From Deltaproteobacteria bacterium (GTDB lineage Bacteria > Myxococcota_A > UBA796), in contig PALY01000011.1 of the NCBI GenBank assembly GCA_002707085.1, positions 1-7,853 on the forward strand: a DNA stretch of 7,853 nt. Direction: 5' to 3'. Shown here one piece after another: positions 1 through 6,541 of the stretch. The notes under the pieces were generated by a model. The model made no database searches and was not told the origin of the DNA. It worked only from the letters and a program-made list of their open reading frames with translations. Each line of letters begins with the position of its first letter. Positions within the stretch are counted from its first letter, which is position 1. The translations under genes and the position numbers were made by a program.

Positions 1-929
1 ATGAAACATTCGCGTCCATGGTCCCCTTCTTCAAAAAGAACCGCACCCGACGGCACAAAGCGATGTTCCGCGAGCTGGCATACCCGCATCAACTCCCGGT
101 AGGTGCAGTACTGAAACAAACCCACATTGCGAAGGACTTCCATCCGACGAAGGGTTGCCGCTTGGTCTGTAGGCCCTGTGTCCCCTTCAACTTCGCATAC
201 AACAACAGAAATGTTGTCTTTGCCACCCCGTTGATTCGCCATTCCAATCAAACGATCCACGACCTGAGCGACGCCACCTTTAATGACTTCATCGCTAATC
301 TCATTCTCGTCGATGTACCGGTACAAGCCATCCGAACATACGATCAGCCTGTCGCCGACATCCAAATCAAAACTCAAAGAATCGACCAACACAGAAGGAA
401 ATACACCCAACGCTCGCGTGATCACGTTCCTGCCAGCCAACTCCTCTGTGGGATGTCCCGCTTCAGCCTGCTGCGCTGCAAGCGTATGGTCTTCGGTAAT
501 TTGATGAACCTCTCCACCACGAACCAAAAGAATACGTCCATCACCGACGTGGGCAATAAAGGCCGTTTTTCCGACCTGCATCATGACATCCATGGTCGTA
601 CCCATCCGGCCGCCCTTACCGGTGATGGCTACAGCCGCTTCATGAACCTCTTTGCAGGCCTTCTGCATGGCAGTGTCCAACATTGTTCGCACCGCGCTGC
701 GTGAAGCCTCAGAGGGGGCTCGACGGTACAAATCAATCACGTGGCGGTGGGTCGTGATGGTCTCTTTGATCACATTGCATGCCAATTCAGCTGCTACGTC
801 ACCACGCTGATAGCCGCCCATACCATCCGCAACGGCCACAAAGCCGTAATCGGGCGATAGCAAGAAACTATCTTCGTTGACTTTTCTGACTCGCCCGACA
901 TCCGACGCGCCCCACATTGCCAACTTCAC
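1..929 (-). CDS. PP2C-family Ser/Thr protein phosphatase with C-terminal cNMP-binding domain (partial, 3' end off the left edge)
   Basis: Reading the minus strand from 929 gives 309 open codons without a stop, running off the window. Residues 1-247 form a bacterial PP2C (PPM) metal-dependent phosphatase that removes phosphate from Ser/Thr, usually opposing Hanks-type kinases. Visible motifs: RKVNED (15-20), DGMGG (35-39), GTT (110-112), HVGDGR (127-132, with Gly where Ser is usual), CSDGL (198-202) and GGKDNISVVV (235-244). The metal-binding aspartates of these motifs (D20, D35, D199, D238) are all present. From about residue 260, the pattern LRRMEVLRNVGLF, then FVPSGAVLFEEGD, matches the start of a cyclic-nucleotide-binding (Crp-like) domain, which is cut by the edge. 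The start is GTG at 929: GGGAG lies 6 bases upstream (940-936), an in-frame stop lies at 962-960, and the family typically begins with a few residues before SDVGRVR. ATG at 917 is the alternative. It is transcribed divergently from the transglutaminase gene. Phosphatase call is firm; ligand of the second domain is unknown. Confidence 0.93.
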   Translation of the reverse strand, partial: MKLAMWGASDVGRVRKVNEDSFLLSPDYGFVAVADGMGGYQRGDVAAELACNVIKETITTHRHVIDLYRRAPSEASRSAVRTMLDTAMQKACKEVHEAAVAITGKGGRMGTTMDVMMQVGKTAFIAHVGDGRILLVRGGEVHQITEDHTLAAQQAEAGHPTEELAGRNVITRALGVFPSVLVDSLSFDLDVGDRLIVCSDGLYRYIDENEISDEVIKGGVAQVVDRLIGMANQRGGKDNISVVVCEVEGDTGPTDQAATLRRMEVLRNVGLFQYCTYRELMRVCQLAEHRFVPSGAVLFEEGDHGRECF

Positions 930-1023
930 AACGTACTCCCAAGGAATGGAATGATCACCTCAACCGAGGCCTTCGGATAGTATCCCATTGTGATGTCTAT
1001 GTGCGGACATCAAACGGAGTGAA
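930..1023. promoter_or_regulatory. Divergent intergenic region, likely two promoters
   Basis: These 94 bp separate the start codons of the minus-strand phosphatase and the plus-strand transglutaminase-like gene, so promoters for both must lie here or overlap the gene ends. I could not pick a convincing -35/-10 pair on either strand. The region contains three short inverted repeats (964-976, 975-985 and 991-1012). The plus-strand gene has GGAG at 1016-1019, four bases before its ATG; the minus-strand gene has GGGAG at 940-936, six bases before its GTG. Confidence 0.6.
991..1012. repeat. Perfect 7-bp inverted repeat with 8-bp spacer, possible operator or 5'-UTR hairpin
   Basis: TGATGTC (991-997) and GACATCA (1006-1012) are exact reverse complements separated by 8 bases. 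The right arm ends 3 bases before the GGAG ribosome-binding site and 11 bases before the ATG at 1024. The position suits a repressor operator or an RNA hairpin next to the ribosome-binding site. It does not match the Crp consensus TGTGA-N6-TCACA. No regulator is known to me for this sequence. Confidence 0.4.
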
Positions 1024-2532
1024 ATGCGAATCAGTTGGCTGGGTTGGCTTGAAGGTTTGGCACTTTGTGTCTGGCTCGCACTTGCGGGGCACCTCATCGT
1101 AAACAACGGTGACGACCGCGTCGTGCTTTCTATCGACCCCGACGCCCTCGTTCTCGGCCCCAGTCAAGAACGATGGATGGGCATCTTTTTCGAAGAGCAA
1201 CATGTTGGTTTTTCTGTGGCGCGTTCTGCATCTATCGATGGTGGTGGAACCTTGTATGAAGGGCGGTCGCAGTTTCGGGTGGCCACATTCGGAAAAATTC
1301 AACAGGTGACTACAGCCGGAACGGCGATTGTTGATGGTACCGGGGCATTAACGAGGTTTGACTTCATTATGCTGGCCGACCAAGTGCGATTGGTCGCAAG
1401 AGGAGAAGTGAAAGGGAAGGAGGTTGTCATGGAAATCGACCAAGCGGGTGCGACCAGTGTTGTCCGATTCCCCGTGACCAAACCACCCCATGTTGGCATG
1501 TCTCTTGAAAGTGTCATCCGCTCGCAAGAACTTGTCGTAGGACACAAATTTAATGTTCCGTACTTCGACCCACTGACACTGGCAGAAGGCGAAATGGAAA
1601 TTGAAGTCGTCGATGTCGAAGTGTTCGATGGAGGCGAAGAAGCCTATTGGCTTGTCAGTCGCTTTGGAGACATCGAAACACGGGCATTGGTGACACCAGC
1701 AGGTGAGACCTTGCGCCAAGAAGGTGCCATTGGCATGAGCATGGTGCGAATGACGGCGGAAGAGGCCCAGAAGATTTCGGACGAAGCGCCACAAGACCTG
1801 ATTTCATTGAGCGCTGTACCCTTCAAAGGGAAGCTCCAAAATGCACGGAAAACCCGATACCTTCAAGTCGAGGTTTCCGGTGTCCCTGCCGACCGAATGG
1901 TCCATCAGCCACCCCAGCAGATCGTCTCGGGAAATACAGTCACCATCGACATGCCCTTGGCACTGGAGATCCCCTCTCTCCCCTTGGCGAAACGGGAAGA
2001 TCTCACGCAAGAGGACGCCCAGTCCCCAGACCGCTCTCCGTATTTAAGCGCCACACCCACATTGCCAGTGGGTCATTTGGATATCCAAAACCAAGCGTGG
2101 GAAATTGTCGAGAAAGCGACCGATCGTTTCGACGCCATAAAACGCATCAACGATTGGGTGTTTACCACCGTCAGCAAAGAACCCAGCGTCGGCGTACCCA
2201 ATGGTCTAGAGGTGTTGTACAGCAAACGTGGTGACTGTAACGAACACACCGCCCTTTTTGTTTCATTGGCACGTGCGGTACAGATTCCCACACGAATCGC
2301 TGCAGGTGTTGTCTATTCAGAGCGGGTTGGACCCAAAGGGCAGTTCTACTACCACGCATGGCCAGAGGTCCTGTTGGGAGAAGATGACGAATGGATTCCC
2401 GTCGATCCAACCTTCGGACAACTACCCGCAGATGCTACTCACATAAAGCTGGTTGAAGGCGACTTAGACCGTCAGGTTGAGATTCTTGGAGTCATCGGTC
2501 GACTTGAATTGAAGCTAATCGAGGCACGCTAA
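1024..2532 (+). CDS. Membrane-anchored transglutaminase-like (TgpA/LapG-style fold) domain protein
   Basis: A 502-residue protein. Residues about 5-26 are a hydrophobic segment that looks like an uncleaved signal anchor, placing the rest in the periplasm. Residues about 45-290 are beta-rich with no motif I can name. Residues about 350-465 carry a transglutaminase-like core: catalytic Cys405 in KRGDCNEHTALF, His444 in YYHAWPEV and Asp461 in WIPVDPTFGQ, in the usual Cys-His-Asp order and spacing. Such domains act as cysteine peptidases or amide-bond transferases; the substrate here cannot be told. The start at 1024 is supported by GGAG at 1016-1019. The next gene begins 41 bp downstream with no visible terminator between, so it may be co-transcribed with the ABC ATPase. 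The triad is intact, so an active enzyme is likely; the exact reaction is unknown. Confidence 0.88.
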   Translation: MRISWLGWLEGLALCVWLALAGHLIVNNGDDRVVLSIDPDALVLGPSQERWMGIFFEEQHVGFSVARSASIDGGGTLYEGRSQFRVATFGKIQQVTTAGTAIVDGTGALTRFDFIMLADQVRLVARGEVKGKEVVMEIDQAGATSVVRFPVTKPPHVGMSLESVIRSQELVVGHKFNVPYFDPLTLAEGEMEIEVVDVEVFDGGEEAYWLVSRFGDIETRALVTPAGETLRQEGAIGMSMVRMTAEEAQKISDEAPQDLISLSAVPFKGKLQNARKTRYLQVEVSGVPADRMVHQPPQQIVSGNTVTIDMPLALEIPSLPLAKREDLTQEDAQSPDRSPYLSATPTLPVGHLDIQNQAWEIVEKATDRFDAIKRINDWVFTTVSKEPSVGVPNGLEVLYSKRGDCNEHTALFVSLARAVQIPTRIAAGVVYSERVGPKGQFYYHAWPEVLLGEDDEWIPVDPTFGQLPADATHIKLVEGDLDRQVEILGVIGRLELKLIEAR

Positions 2533-2573
2533 GCCATTTTCTGCTACCTTGAATCGCCGATCCAGAGGAACCC

Positions 2574-3320
2574 ATGATTCGCTTGAAGGGCATCGCCAAA
2601 CGTTACGGAAATTTTCAGGCCGTACACCCCTTAGATCTTGAAGTAAATAGGGGTGAAGTGTTTGGGTTCTTGGGACCCAATGGAGCGGGTAAAACCACCA
2701 CAAACCGCATCTTAGCGGGCGTCTTACCCGCCACAGAAGGCTCCATAGAGATCGACGGCATCAGCATGGAAAAGAATCCAGTCGAATGCCGCAAGCGAAT
2801 CGGGTTTATTCCCGACCGCCCCTTTCTATACGAAAAGTTGACCGCCAGAGAGTTCCTCGCCTTTATCGGTGGAATTTACAGCATGGAACCAGAGAGCATC
2901 GAACCACGAACCAACGAAGTTCTGCAAGAAAATGGATTGCTCGACCGGGCAGATGAACTGATTGAAGCGTACTCACACGGCATGAAGCAAAGGTTGGTTT
3001 TATCTGCAGCCATATTGCATCGACCCGCCGTGTTAATCGTAGATGAACCAATGGTGGGACTCGATCCGCATGGCGCACGTCGAATCAAGAACCTGTTCCG
3101 AGAGTTGGCAAACGATGGTCGCACCGTATTTCTTTCCACTCATTCACTGGATGTGGCACAAGAGGTCTGTGATCGAGTCGGAATCTTGTACCGAGGGCGA
3201 ATCGTTGCTCTTGGGAAAGTCGATGAACTCATGAAGTCTGACGATGCCGACTTGGAAGCTGTTTTTCTTCGAATCACCGAAGAGGAAGAATCTGCCCATC
3301 AAACTGGGGGCATGACATGA
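2574..3320 (+). CDS. ABC transporter ATP-binding protein, ABC-2/Ecs-like type
   Basis: A 248-residue nucleotide-binding subunit that would power a membrane partner through ATP hydrolysis at the inner-membrane face. Walker A GPNGAGKTT (34-42), a signature YSHGMKQRL (133-141, in place of LSGGQ), Walker B VLIVDEP (153-159) with catalytic Glu158, D-loop GLDP (162-165) and switch His190 (STHSLD) are present. The Q-loop position reads GFIPDRPFLYEKLT, with Asp81 where most families have Gln; Ecs-like ATPases also vary here. The SHGMKQ signature and this Q-loop favour the COG1131 ABC-2/Ecs-type group over Mla or lipoprotein-release ATPases. The start has AGAGGA at 2564-2569. The stop overlaps the next start (ATGA, 3317-3320). 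No permease of the ABC-2 class follows, so its partner is encoded elsewhere or lost. ATPase identity is firm; cargo is unknown. Confidence 0.92.
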   Translation: MIRLKGIAKRYGNFQAVHPLDLEVNRGEVFGFLGPNGAGKTTTNRILAGVLPATEGSIEIDGISMEKNPVECRKRIGFIPDRPFLYEKLTAREFLAFIGGIYSMEPESIEPRTNEVLQENGLLDRADELIEAYSHGMKQRLVLSAAILHRPAVLIVDEPMVGLDPHGARRIKNLFRELANDGRTVFLSTHSLDVAQEVCDRVGILYRGRIVALGKVDELMKSDDADLEAVFLRITEEEESAHQTGGMT

Positions 3321-3808
3321 GAACGCTATTCGTGGCGACTGCATTAAGTTTCGGGATTGGTTGCCAATCAAAGGCCCAAAAGAAACCGTCTGGAAGTGAA
3401 GGTCGCTTCGCCATTGCAGCGCCTGTGGGAGCCTGGCATAAAGTATCGCCAGGAGGCGCAGACAAAGCGTGGTATCACCCCGATATTGGGGCCTCCATCT
3501 ACTTTGACTCTAACTGCAAAGAACGTTTTGAAGATGGCAGACTGGAAGACCTAATTACCCACCTGACATTTGGTCTCGTCCAAGGAGCCCCTCTGCGAGA
3601 AGAGGTACTCATGCTGGATGGCCGGGAAGCACTGTTGCGCGTTTACGATGGAAAAATGGATGGTGTACCCGTCCGTGTGGGTGCGGTCGTTACCAAGAAG
3701 AATGAATGTTTGTATGACGGAGTCTACGTCGCCTCCCCATCAGAATTTGATACACAATGGAACGCCTTCGTTGAAGTCATCTCTGGGTTCAAAACCAAGG
3801 ACAAATAG
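3317..3808 (+). CDS. Small probable lipoprotein, unknown function
   Basis: A 163-residue protein I do not recognise by name. It begins with a short positively charged start (Arg2), a hydrophobic stretch (4-15) and Cys16 in SFGIGCQSK, which resembles a lipobox, although the -3 residue is Gly and not the usual Leu, so lipidation is probable but not certain. The mature part has a Lys/Ser-rich linker (17-28), then a compact domain (about 30-158) with Cys67 and Cys131, which could form a disulfide in the periplasm. Its pattern of a Trp near the start, GREALLRVYDGKMDG and a final F-x-x-V-x-x-GF resembles PsbP/DcrB-like small envelope proteins, a weak impression only. The ATG overlaps the ABC ATPase stop by 4 bp, and GGGGG (3306-3310) lies 6 bases upstream. 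Its stop touches the MlaE start, so it is almost surely made together with the Mla core. Confidence 0.8.
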   Translation: MRTLFVATALSFGIGCQSKAQKKPSGSEGRFAIAAPVGAWHKVSPGGADKAWYHPDIGASIYFDSNCKERFEDGRLEDLITHLTFGLVQGAPLREEVLMLDGREALLRVYDGKMDGVPVRVGAVVTKKNECLYDGVYVASPSEFDTQWNAFVEVISGFKTKDK

Positions 3809-4570
3809 ATGATGAATGGTTTTCGAGAACTCTTGGTATCTGTGGGAGAGATCAGCGCTCTCACTGTGGCCAGTGTTCGCGAGCTATTCAAACGACCATT
3901 TGAGTCACGCTTGATCGTCCATCAACTGGAACAAGGTGGGTATGACTCCTGGTCAATCACTGTATTGGCGGCTGGATTCACCGGCATGGTCTTGTCCTTA
4001 CAATTCGCCATTGGTTTGGAGCCGTTTGGTGCATCCATGTATACCGGCAAGCTGGTGAGCTTGGGAATCGTACGGGAGCTGGGTCCGGTTCTGACCGCTC
4101 TGCTCGTCGGTGGCCGAGTTGGTTCCGGTTACACGGCTGAAATTGGCTCTATGAATGTGACCGAACAGGTCGATGCCATCCGAGCCCTCGGCGCCGATCC
4201 TGTCCGGAAACTCGTGATGCCTCGAGTGGTGGCAATGACCATCGCCCTCCCCTTGTTGACCATCATGGCAGACATCGTGGGCTGTTTGTCCGGTGCCTTC
4301 ATCACAATGCTGGAAGTCGGGGTAACCTTCCGATTCGTGTTCGATCAGATGACCGAAACATTGTGGGTGGTAGACCTTCTTCATGGACTGAGCAAGAGTG
4401 TATTTTTCGGCTACCTCATCGGTGTCATCGGCTGCTGGAACGGCCTGCGAACCTTTGGTGGTACCGAAGGTGTAGGCATTGCAACCACAAGAACCGTGGT
4501 CTACATATCGATTGCCATTCTGGTCTCCGACTTCGCTCTCACCCGCATCTTCTTGGCGATTTATGGCTGA
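3809..4570 (+). CDS. mlaE: MlaE-family lipid ABC transporter permease
   Basis: A 253-residue integral inner-membrane protein, close to the usual MlaE length of about 260. In the Mla complex two MlaE copies form the lipid path between the MlaD hexamer and the MlaF ATPases, moving phospholipids between inner and outer membranes. The family signature is clear at residues 88-140: VRELGPVLTALLVGGR, then SGYTAEIGSM, EQVDAIRALGADP and MPRV. Hydrophobic segments lie at about 48-70, 84-104, 141-170, 192-212 and 227-250, and an amphipathic N-terminal stretch precedes them. The start follows directly after the lipoprotein stop; AAGGA at 3797-3801 is 7 bases upstream. A second ATG follows at once (3812), so the exact first residue could shift by one. 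The 3' end overlaps mlaF by 8 bp. The family is certain; the direction of lipid transport is not shown by sequence. Confidence 0.96.
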   Translation: MMNGFRELLVSVGEISALTVASVRELFKRPFESRLIVHQLEQGGYDSWSITVLAAGFTGMVLSLQFAIGLEPFGASMYTGKLVSLGIVRELGPVLTALLVGGRVGSGYTAEIGSMNVTEQVDAIRALGADPVRKLVMPRVVAMTIALPLLTIMADIVGCLSGAFITMLEVGVTFRFVFDQMTETLWVVDLLHGLSKSVFFGYLIGVIGCWNGLRTFGGTEGVGIATTRTVVYISIAILVSDFALTRIFLAIYG

Positions 4571-5321
4571 ACCAATCATTCGCTTTTCTGGTGTCACAAA
4601 GTCCTTTGGAGACAACTCCGTCTACGAAGGACTCGACCTTGAAATACACCGAGGAGAAACGCTCACGATCATTGGAGGTTCCGGTGTAGGGAAGAGTGTG
4701 TGCCTTAAAATGCTCATCGGACTCATGGTTCCAGATGCAGGTACCATCCATGCCTTTGGTCAATCCGTCACAGAACTGGGCGATCAAGGACTCATCTCCC
4801 TTCGAAGTCGGATTGCAATGTTGTTTCAAGGTGCGGCTCTATTCGATTCCATGAGTGTCGAAGACAACATCAAGTATCCCTTGATTGAACACAATTGGGG
4901 CACCCCTGGCGAGATGAACAAACGCGTATCTGAAGTACTTGAAATGGTAGATATGCCTGGCATCCAGAAGCTCAAACCAGCCGAACTTTCAGGCGGTATG
5001 CGTAAACGGGTAGGCTTGGCACGGTCCATCGCCATCAAACCAGAAGTCATCTTGTATGACGAGCCAACCACGGGCCTAGATCCCGTGAATGTTCGTCGAA
5101 TCAATGGACTGATTCTCTCATTACAAGAACGGTTGGGCGTGACTTCGATCGTCGTGACCCACGACATGGACACAGTCTTTACCATTACGGATCGCCTGGC
5201 TCTTGTTTATGAGAAGAGAATCGCTTTTGCGGGAACACCAGATGAAGCGCGCAACCATGACCTGATGTACCTGCGTGAATTCATTCAAGGTGGTCGAGGA
5301 ACCTTAGATATCGATTTCTAA
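4563..5321 (+). CDS. mlaF: MlaF-family lipid ABC transporter ATP-binding protein
   Basis: A 252-residue ATPase that partners MlaE on the cytoplasmic side. Walker A GGSGVGKS (38-45), Q-loop Gln89 in MLFQGAALFDSMSV, signature LSGGMRKRVGLAR (142-154), Walker B VILYDEPTTGLDP (162-174) and switch His200 in VVTHDMD are all intact. The FQGAALFDS and LSGGMRKRV forms are typical of MlaF/Ttg2A. The frame is open upstream to 4479, but that would lie within mlaE. I chose ATG 4563 because MAEPIIRFSGVTKSFG matches the family start and gives an 8-bp overlap with mlaE, implying translational coupling; no strong ribosome-binding site is visible. The usual downstream MCE-domain gene (mlaD) does not follow: only 119 non-coding bases and an unrelated enzyme gene come next. 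Confidence 0.95.
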   Translation: MAEPIIRFSGVTKSFGDNSVYEGLDLEIHRGETLTIIGGSGVGKSVCLKMLIGLMVPDAGTIHAFGQSVTELGDQGLISLRSRIAMLFQGAALFDSMSVEDNIKYPLIEHNWGTPGEMNKRVSEVLEMVDMPGIQKLKPAELSGGMRKRVGLARSIAIKPEVILYDEPTTGLDPVNVRRINGLILSLQERLGVTSIVVTHDMDTVFTITDRLALVYEKRIAFAGTPDEARNHDLMYLREFIQGGRGTLDIDF

Positions 5322-5440
5322 GTGTACTTTCGTACCAGTTCGACACGGCAACCCCGTCGTCGAGTGCCATCTCGCCTGCCCTTCTCTGCTCATGCTGTAC
5401 ACAGCGCGTTAAAACAATTTTCCAATCTGGGGAGGGCACC
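5322..5440 (+). promoter_or_regulatory. Intergenic gap between mlaF and the tryptophan dioxygenase gene
   Basis: These 119 bases hold no credible gene. A promoter for the dioxygenase unit is expected here; the AT-rich stretch TTAAAACAATTTT (5409-5421) could contain its -10 region, but I see no clear -35. A short inverted repeat, GCTGT-AC-ACAGC (5394-5405), lies just upstream of it. No strong hairpin with a T-run that would mark a terminator for mlaF is visible. A strong ribosome-binding site GGGGAGGG (5429-5436 region) ends about five bases before the ATG at 5441. Confidence 0.45.
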
Positions 5441-6541
5441 ATGGCCGATTCCGCACCGAACTACAATGACTACCTCAAGCTTGGACCACTATTGCAGCTT
5501 CAAGGGGGGCTTGAAGAAAACGAAGACGGTCTGATTCCTGACGAACTGCTGTTCATCGTTGTCCATCAAGCGCTGGAACTCTGGTTCAAGATCGTCAACC
5601 GAGAATTGCGCTTGGCGAGAGATCATCTCGGTGCAGAAACCGTGGCGGAAGAAGCGATTCCACACGTTGTGCATCATTTACGCCGGATCAACCGTGTCCT
5701 AGAACTTGCCTTCGACCATTTCAAGGTCATGGAAACATTGACACCTCAGGACTTCCTGGGGTTTCGAGAAAAAATCTCCCCCGCTTCGGGCTTTCAATCC
5801 TCACAAATGAGAGAGATGGAGATTCTTCTCGGAATCAAAGCCAACCAGCGAGTTCGATACGGAAAAGTGGACCCTATCGAACACCTGAAGAAACTCTCCA
5901 AGGACTCAGAGTCCAATGCGGGCGCATGGGAAAAGGTCCAAACAGTACTTGAAGAAACAACCTTCCAGGAAGCACTGCGCACATGGCTATATCGCACTCC
6001 TATTCACGGCTCGATGCCCGGCGATGAGGGAGATGAGGAAGTGGTTTTGAAATTCATCAAAGACTACCTCACGAATTTCGATGGATTTATGGACCGCCAG
6101 TGTGAGCGTCTCACGGCCAACATGCCAGAATCTGGTGACACAACCGGTCGTTTCGCAAATTCAAAGAAAGCCGCCACAGAATTTCTAATGGCGGAAGATG
6201 CAGAGGAAGAACATCGTCCACGGTTGCGCAGGATTCGAGCAGGCCTTTTGTTCATCGAATCTTATCGAACCTTGCCTCTACTCGCGTGGCCGCGTCTCCT
6301 GCTGGATTCGGTGGTCGAACTGGAACAACTCATCCTCATCTGGCGCAACCGTCACGCCCGAATGGTGGAAAGAATGATTGGACGTCGGGTCGGAACGGGT
6401 GGTTCTAGCGGTGTCGACTACCTCGATAAAACTGGAAAGATCCGGATCTTCACCGATCTGTGGGCCGTGCGAACGGTCATGATGCCAAGAGACACCTTGC
6501 CCCCCCTTCACAATCCAGCCTTTTACGGATTTGCCAAATGA
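5441..6541 (+). CDS. kynA: Tryptophan 2,3-dioxygenase, long form
   Basis: A 366-residue heme enzyme that opens the indole ring of L-tryptophan with O2 to give N-formylkynurenine, the first step of the kynurenine pathway, in the cytoplasm as a tetramer. Family motifs run in order: NYNDYLKLGPLLQLQ (7-21), FIVVHQALELWF (38-49) with Phe38 and distal His42, DFLGFREKISPASGFQ (104-119) with Arg109 expected to bind the substrate carboxylate, WRNRHARMVERMIG (301-314) with His305 the proximal heme ligand, and GTGGSSG (318-324). Residues about 140-260 form an acidic insertion, making the protein longer than the roughly 280-300 residues of many bacterial forms and closer to the animal layout. The start has a strong GGGGAGGG five bases upstream. 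Its stop overlaps the next gene by 4 bp. No other kynurenine-pathway gene is in the window. Function is secure; key residues are intact. Confidence 0.96.
   Translation: MADSAPNYNDYLKLGPLLQLQGGLEENEDGLIPDELLFIVVHQALELWFKIVNRELRLARDHLGAETVAEEAIPHVVHHLRRINRVLELAFDHFKVMETLTPQDFLGFREKISPASGFQSSQMREMEILLGIKANQRVRYGKVDPIEHLKKLSKDSESNAGAWEKVQTVLEETTFQEALRTWLYRTPIHGSMPGDEGDEEVVLKFIKDYLTNFDGFMDRQCERLTANMPESGDTTGRFANSKKAATEFLMAEDAEEEHRPRLRRIRAGLLFIESYRTLPLLAWPRLLLDSVVELEQLILIWRNRHARMVERMIGRRVGTGGSSGVDYLDKTGKIRIFTDLWAVRTVMMPRDTLPPLHNPAFYGFAK

Noticed and set aside
18..704. A 228-codon plus-strand open frame
   Set aside because: It lies opposite the minus-strand PP2C gene, whose motifs are unmistakable; the plus-strand translation has no recognisable domain and no good ribosome-binding site.
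991..1012. Crp/Fnr-type binding site
   Set aside because: The arms TGATGTC and GACATCA with an 8-bp spacer do not fit TGTGA-N6-TCACA or TTGAT-N4-ATCAA.
2533..2573. Terminator or promoter between the transglutaminase and ABC ATPase genes
   Set aside because: No hairpin with a T-run and no convincing -35/-10 pair can be seen in these 41 bases.
4479..4562. N-terminal extension of MlaF
   Set aside because: The frame is open, but these codons lie within mlaE and the family start pattern begins at ATG 4563.
3998..4615. A 205-codon minus-strand open frame
   Set aside because: It is antisense to mlaE, whose family signature is clear; the translation is rich in His, Asp and Gln and looks like a shadow.
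5394..5405. GCTGT-AC-ACAGC as a terminator for mlaF
   Set aside because: The loop would be only two bases and no T-run follows, so it cannot be a normal intrinsic terminator; it is at most a weak DNA palindrome.
5322..5534. A 70-codon frame starting just after mlaF
   Set aside because: It is Arg/Ser-rich, has no ribosome-binding site and runs into the well-supported dioxygenase gene in another frame.
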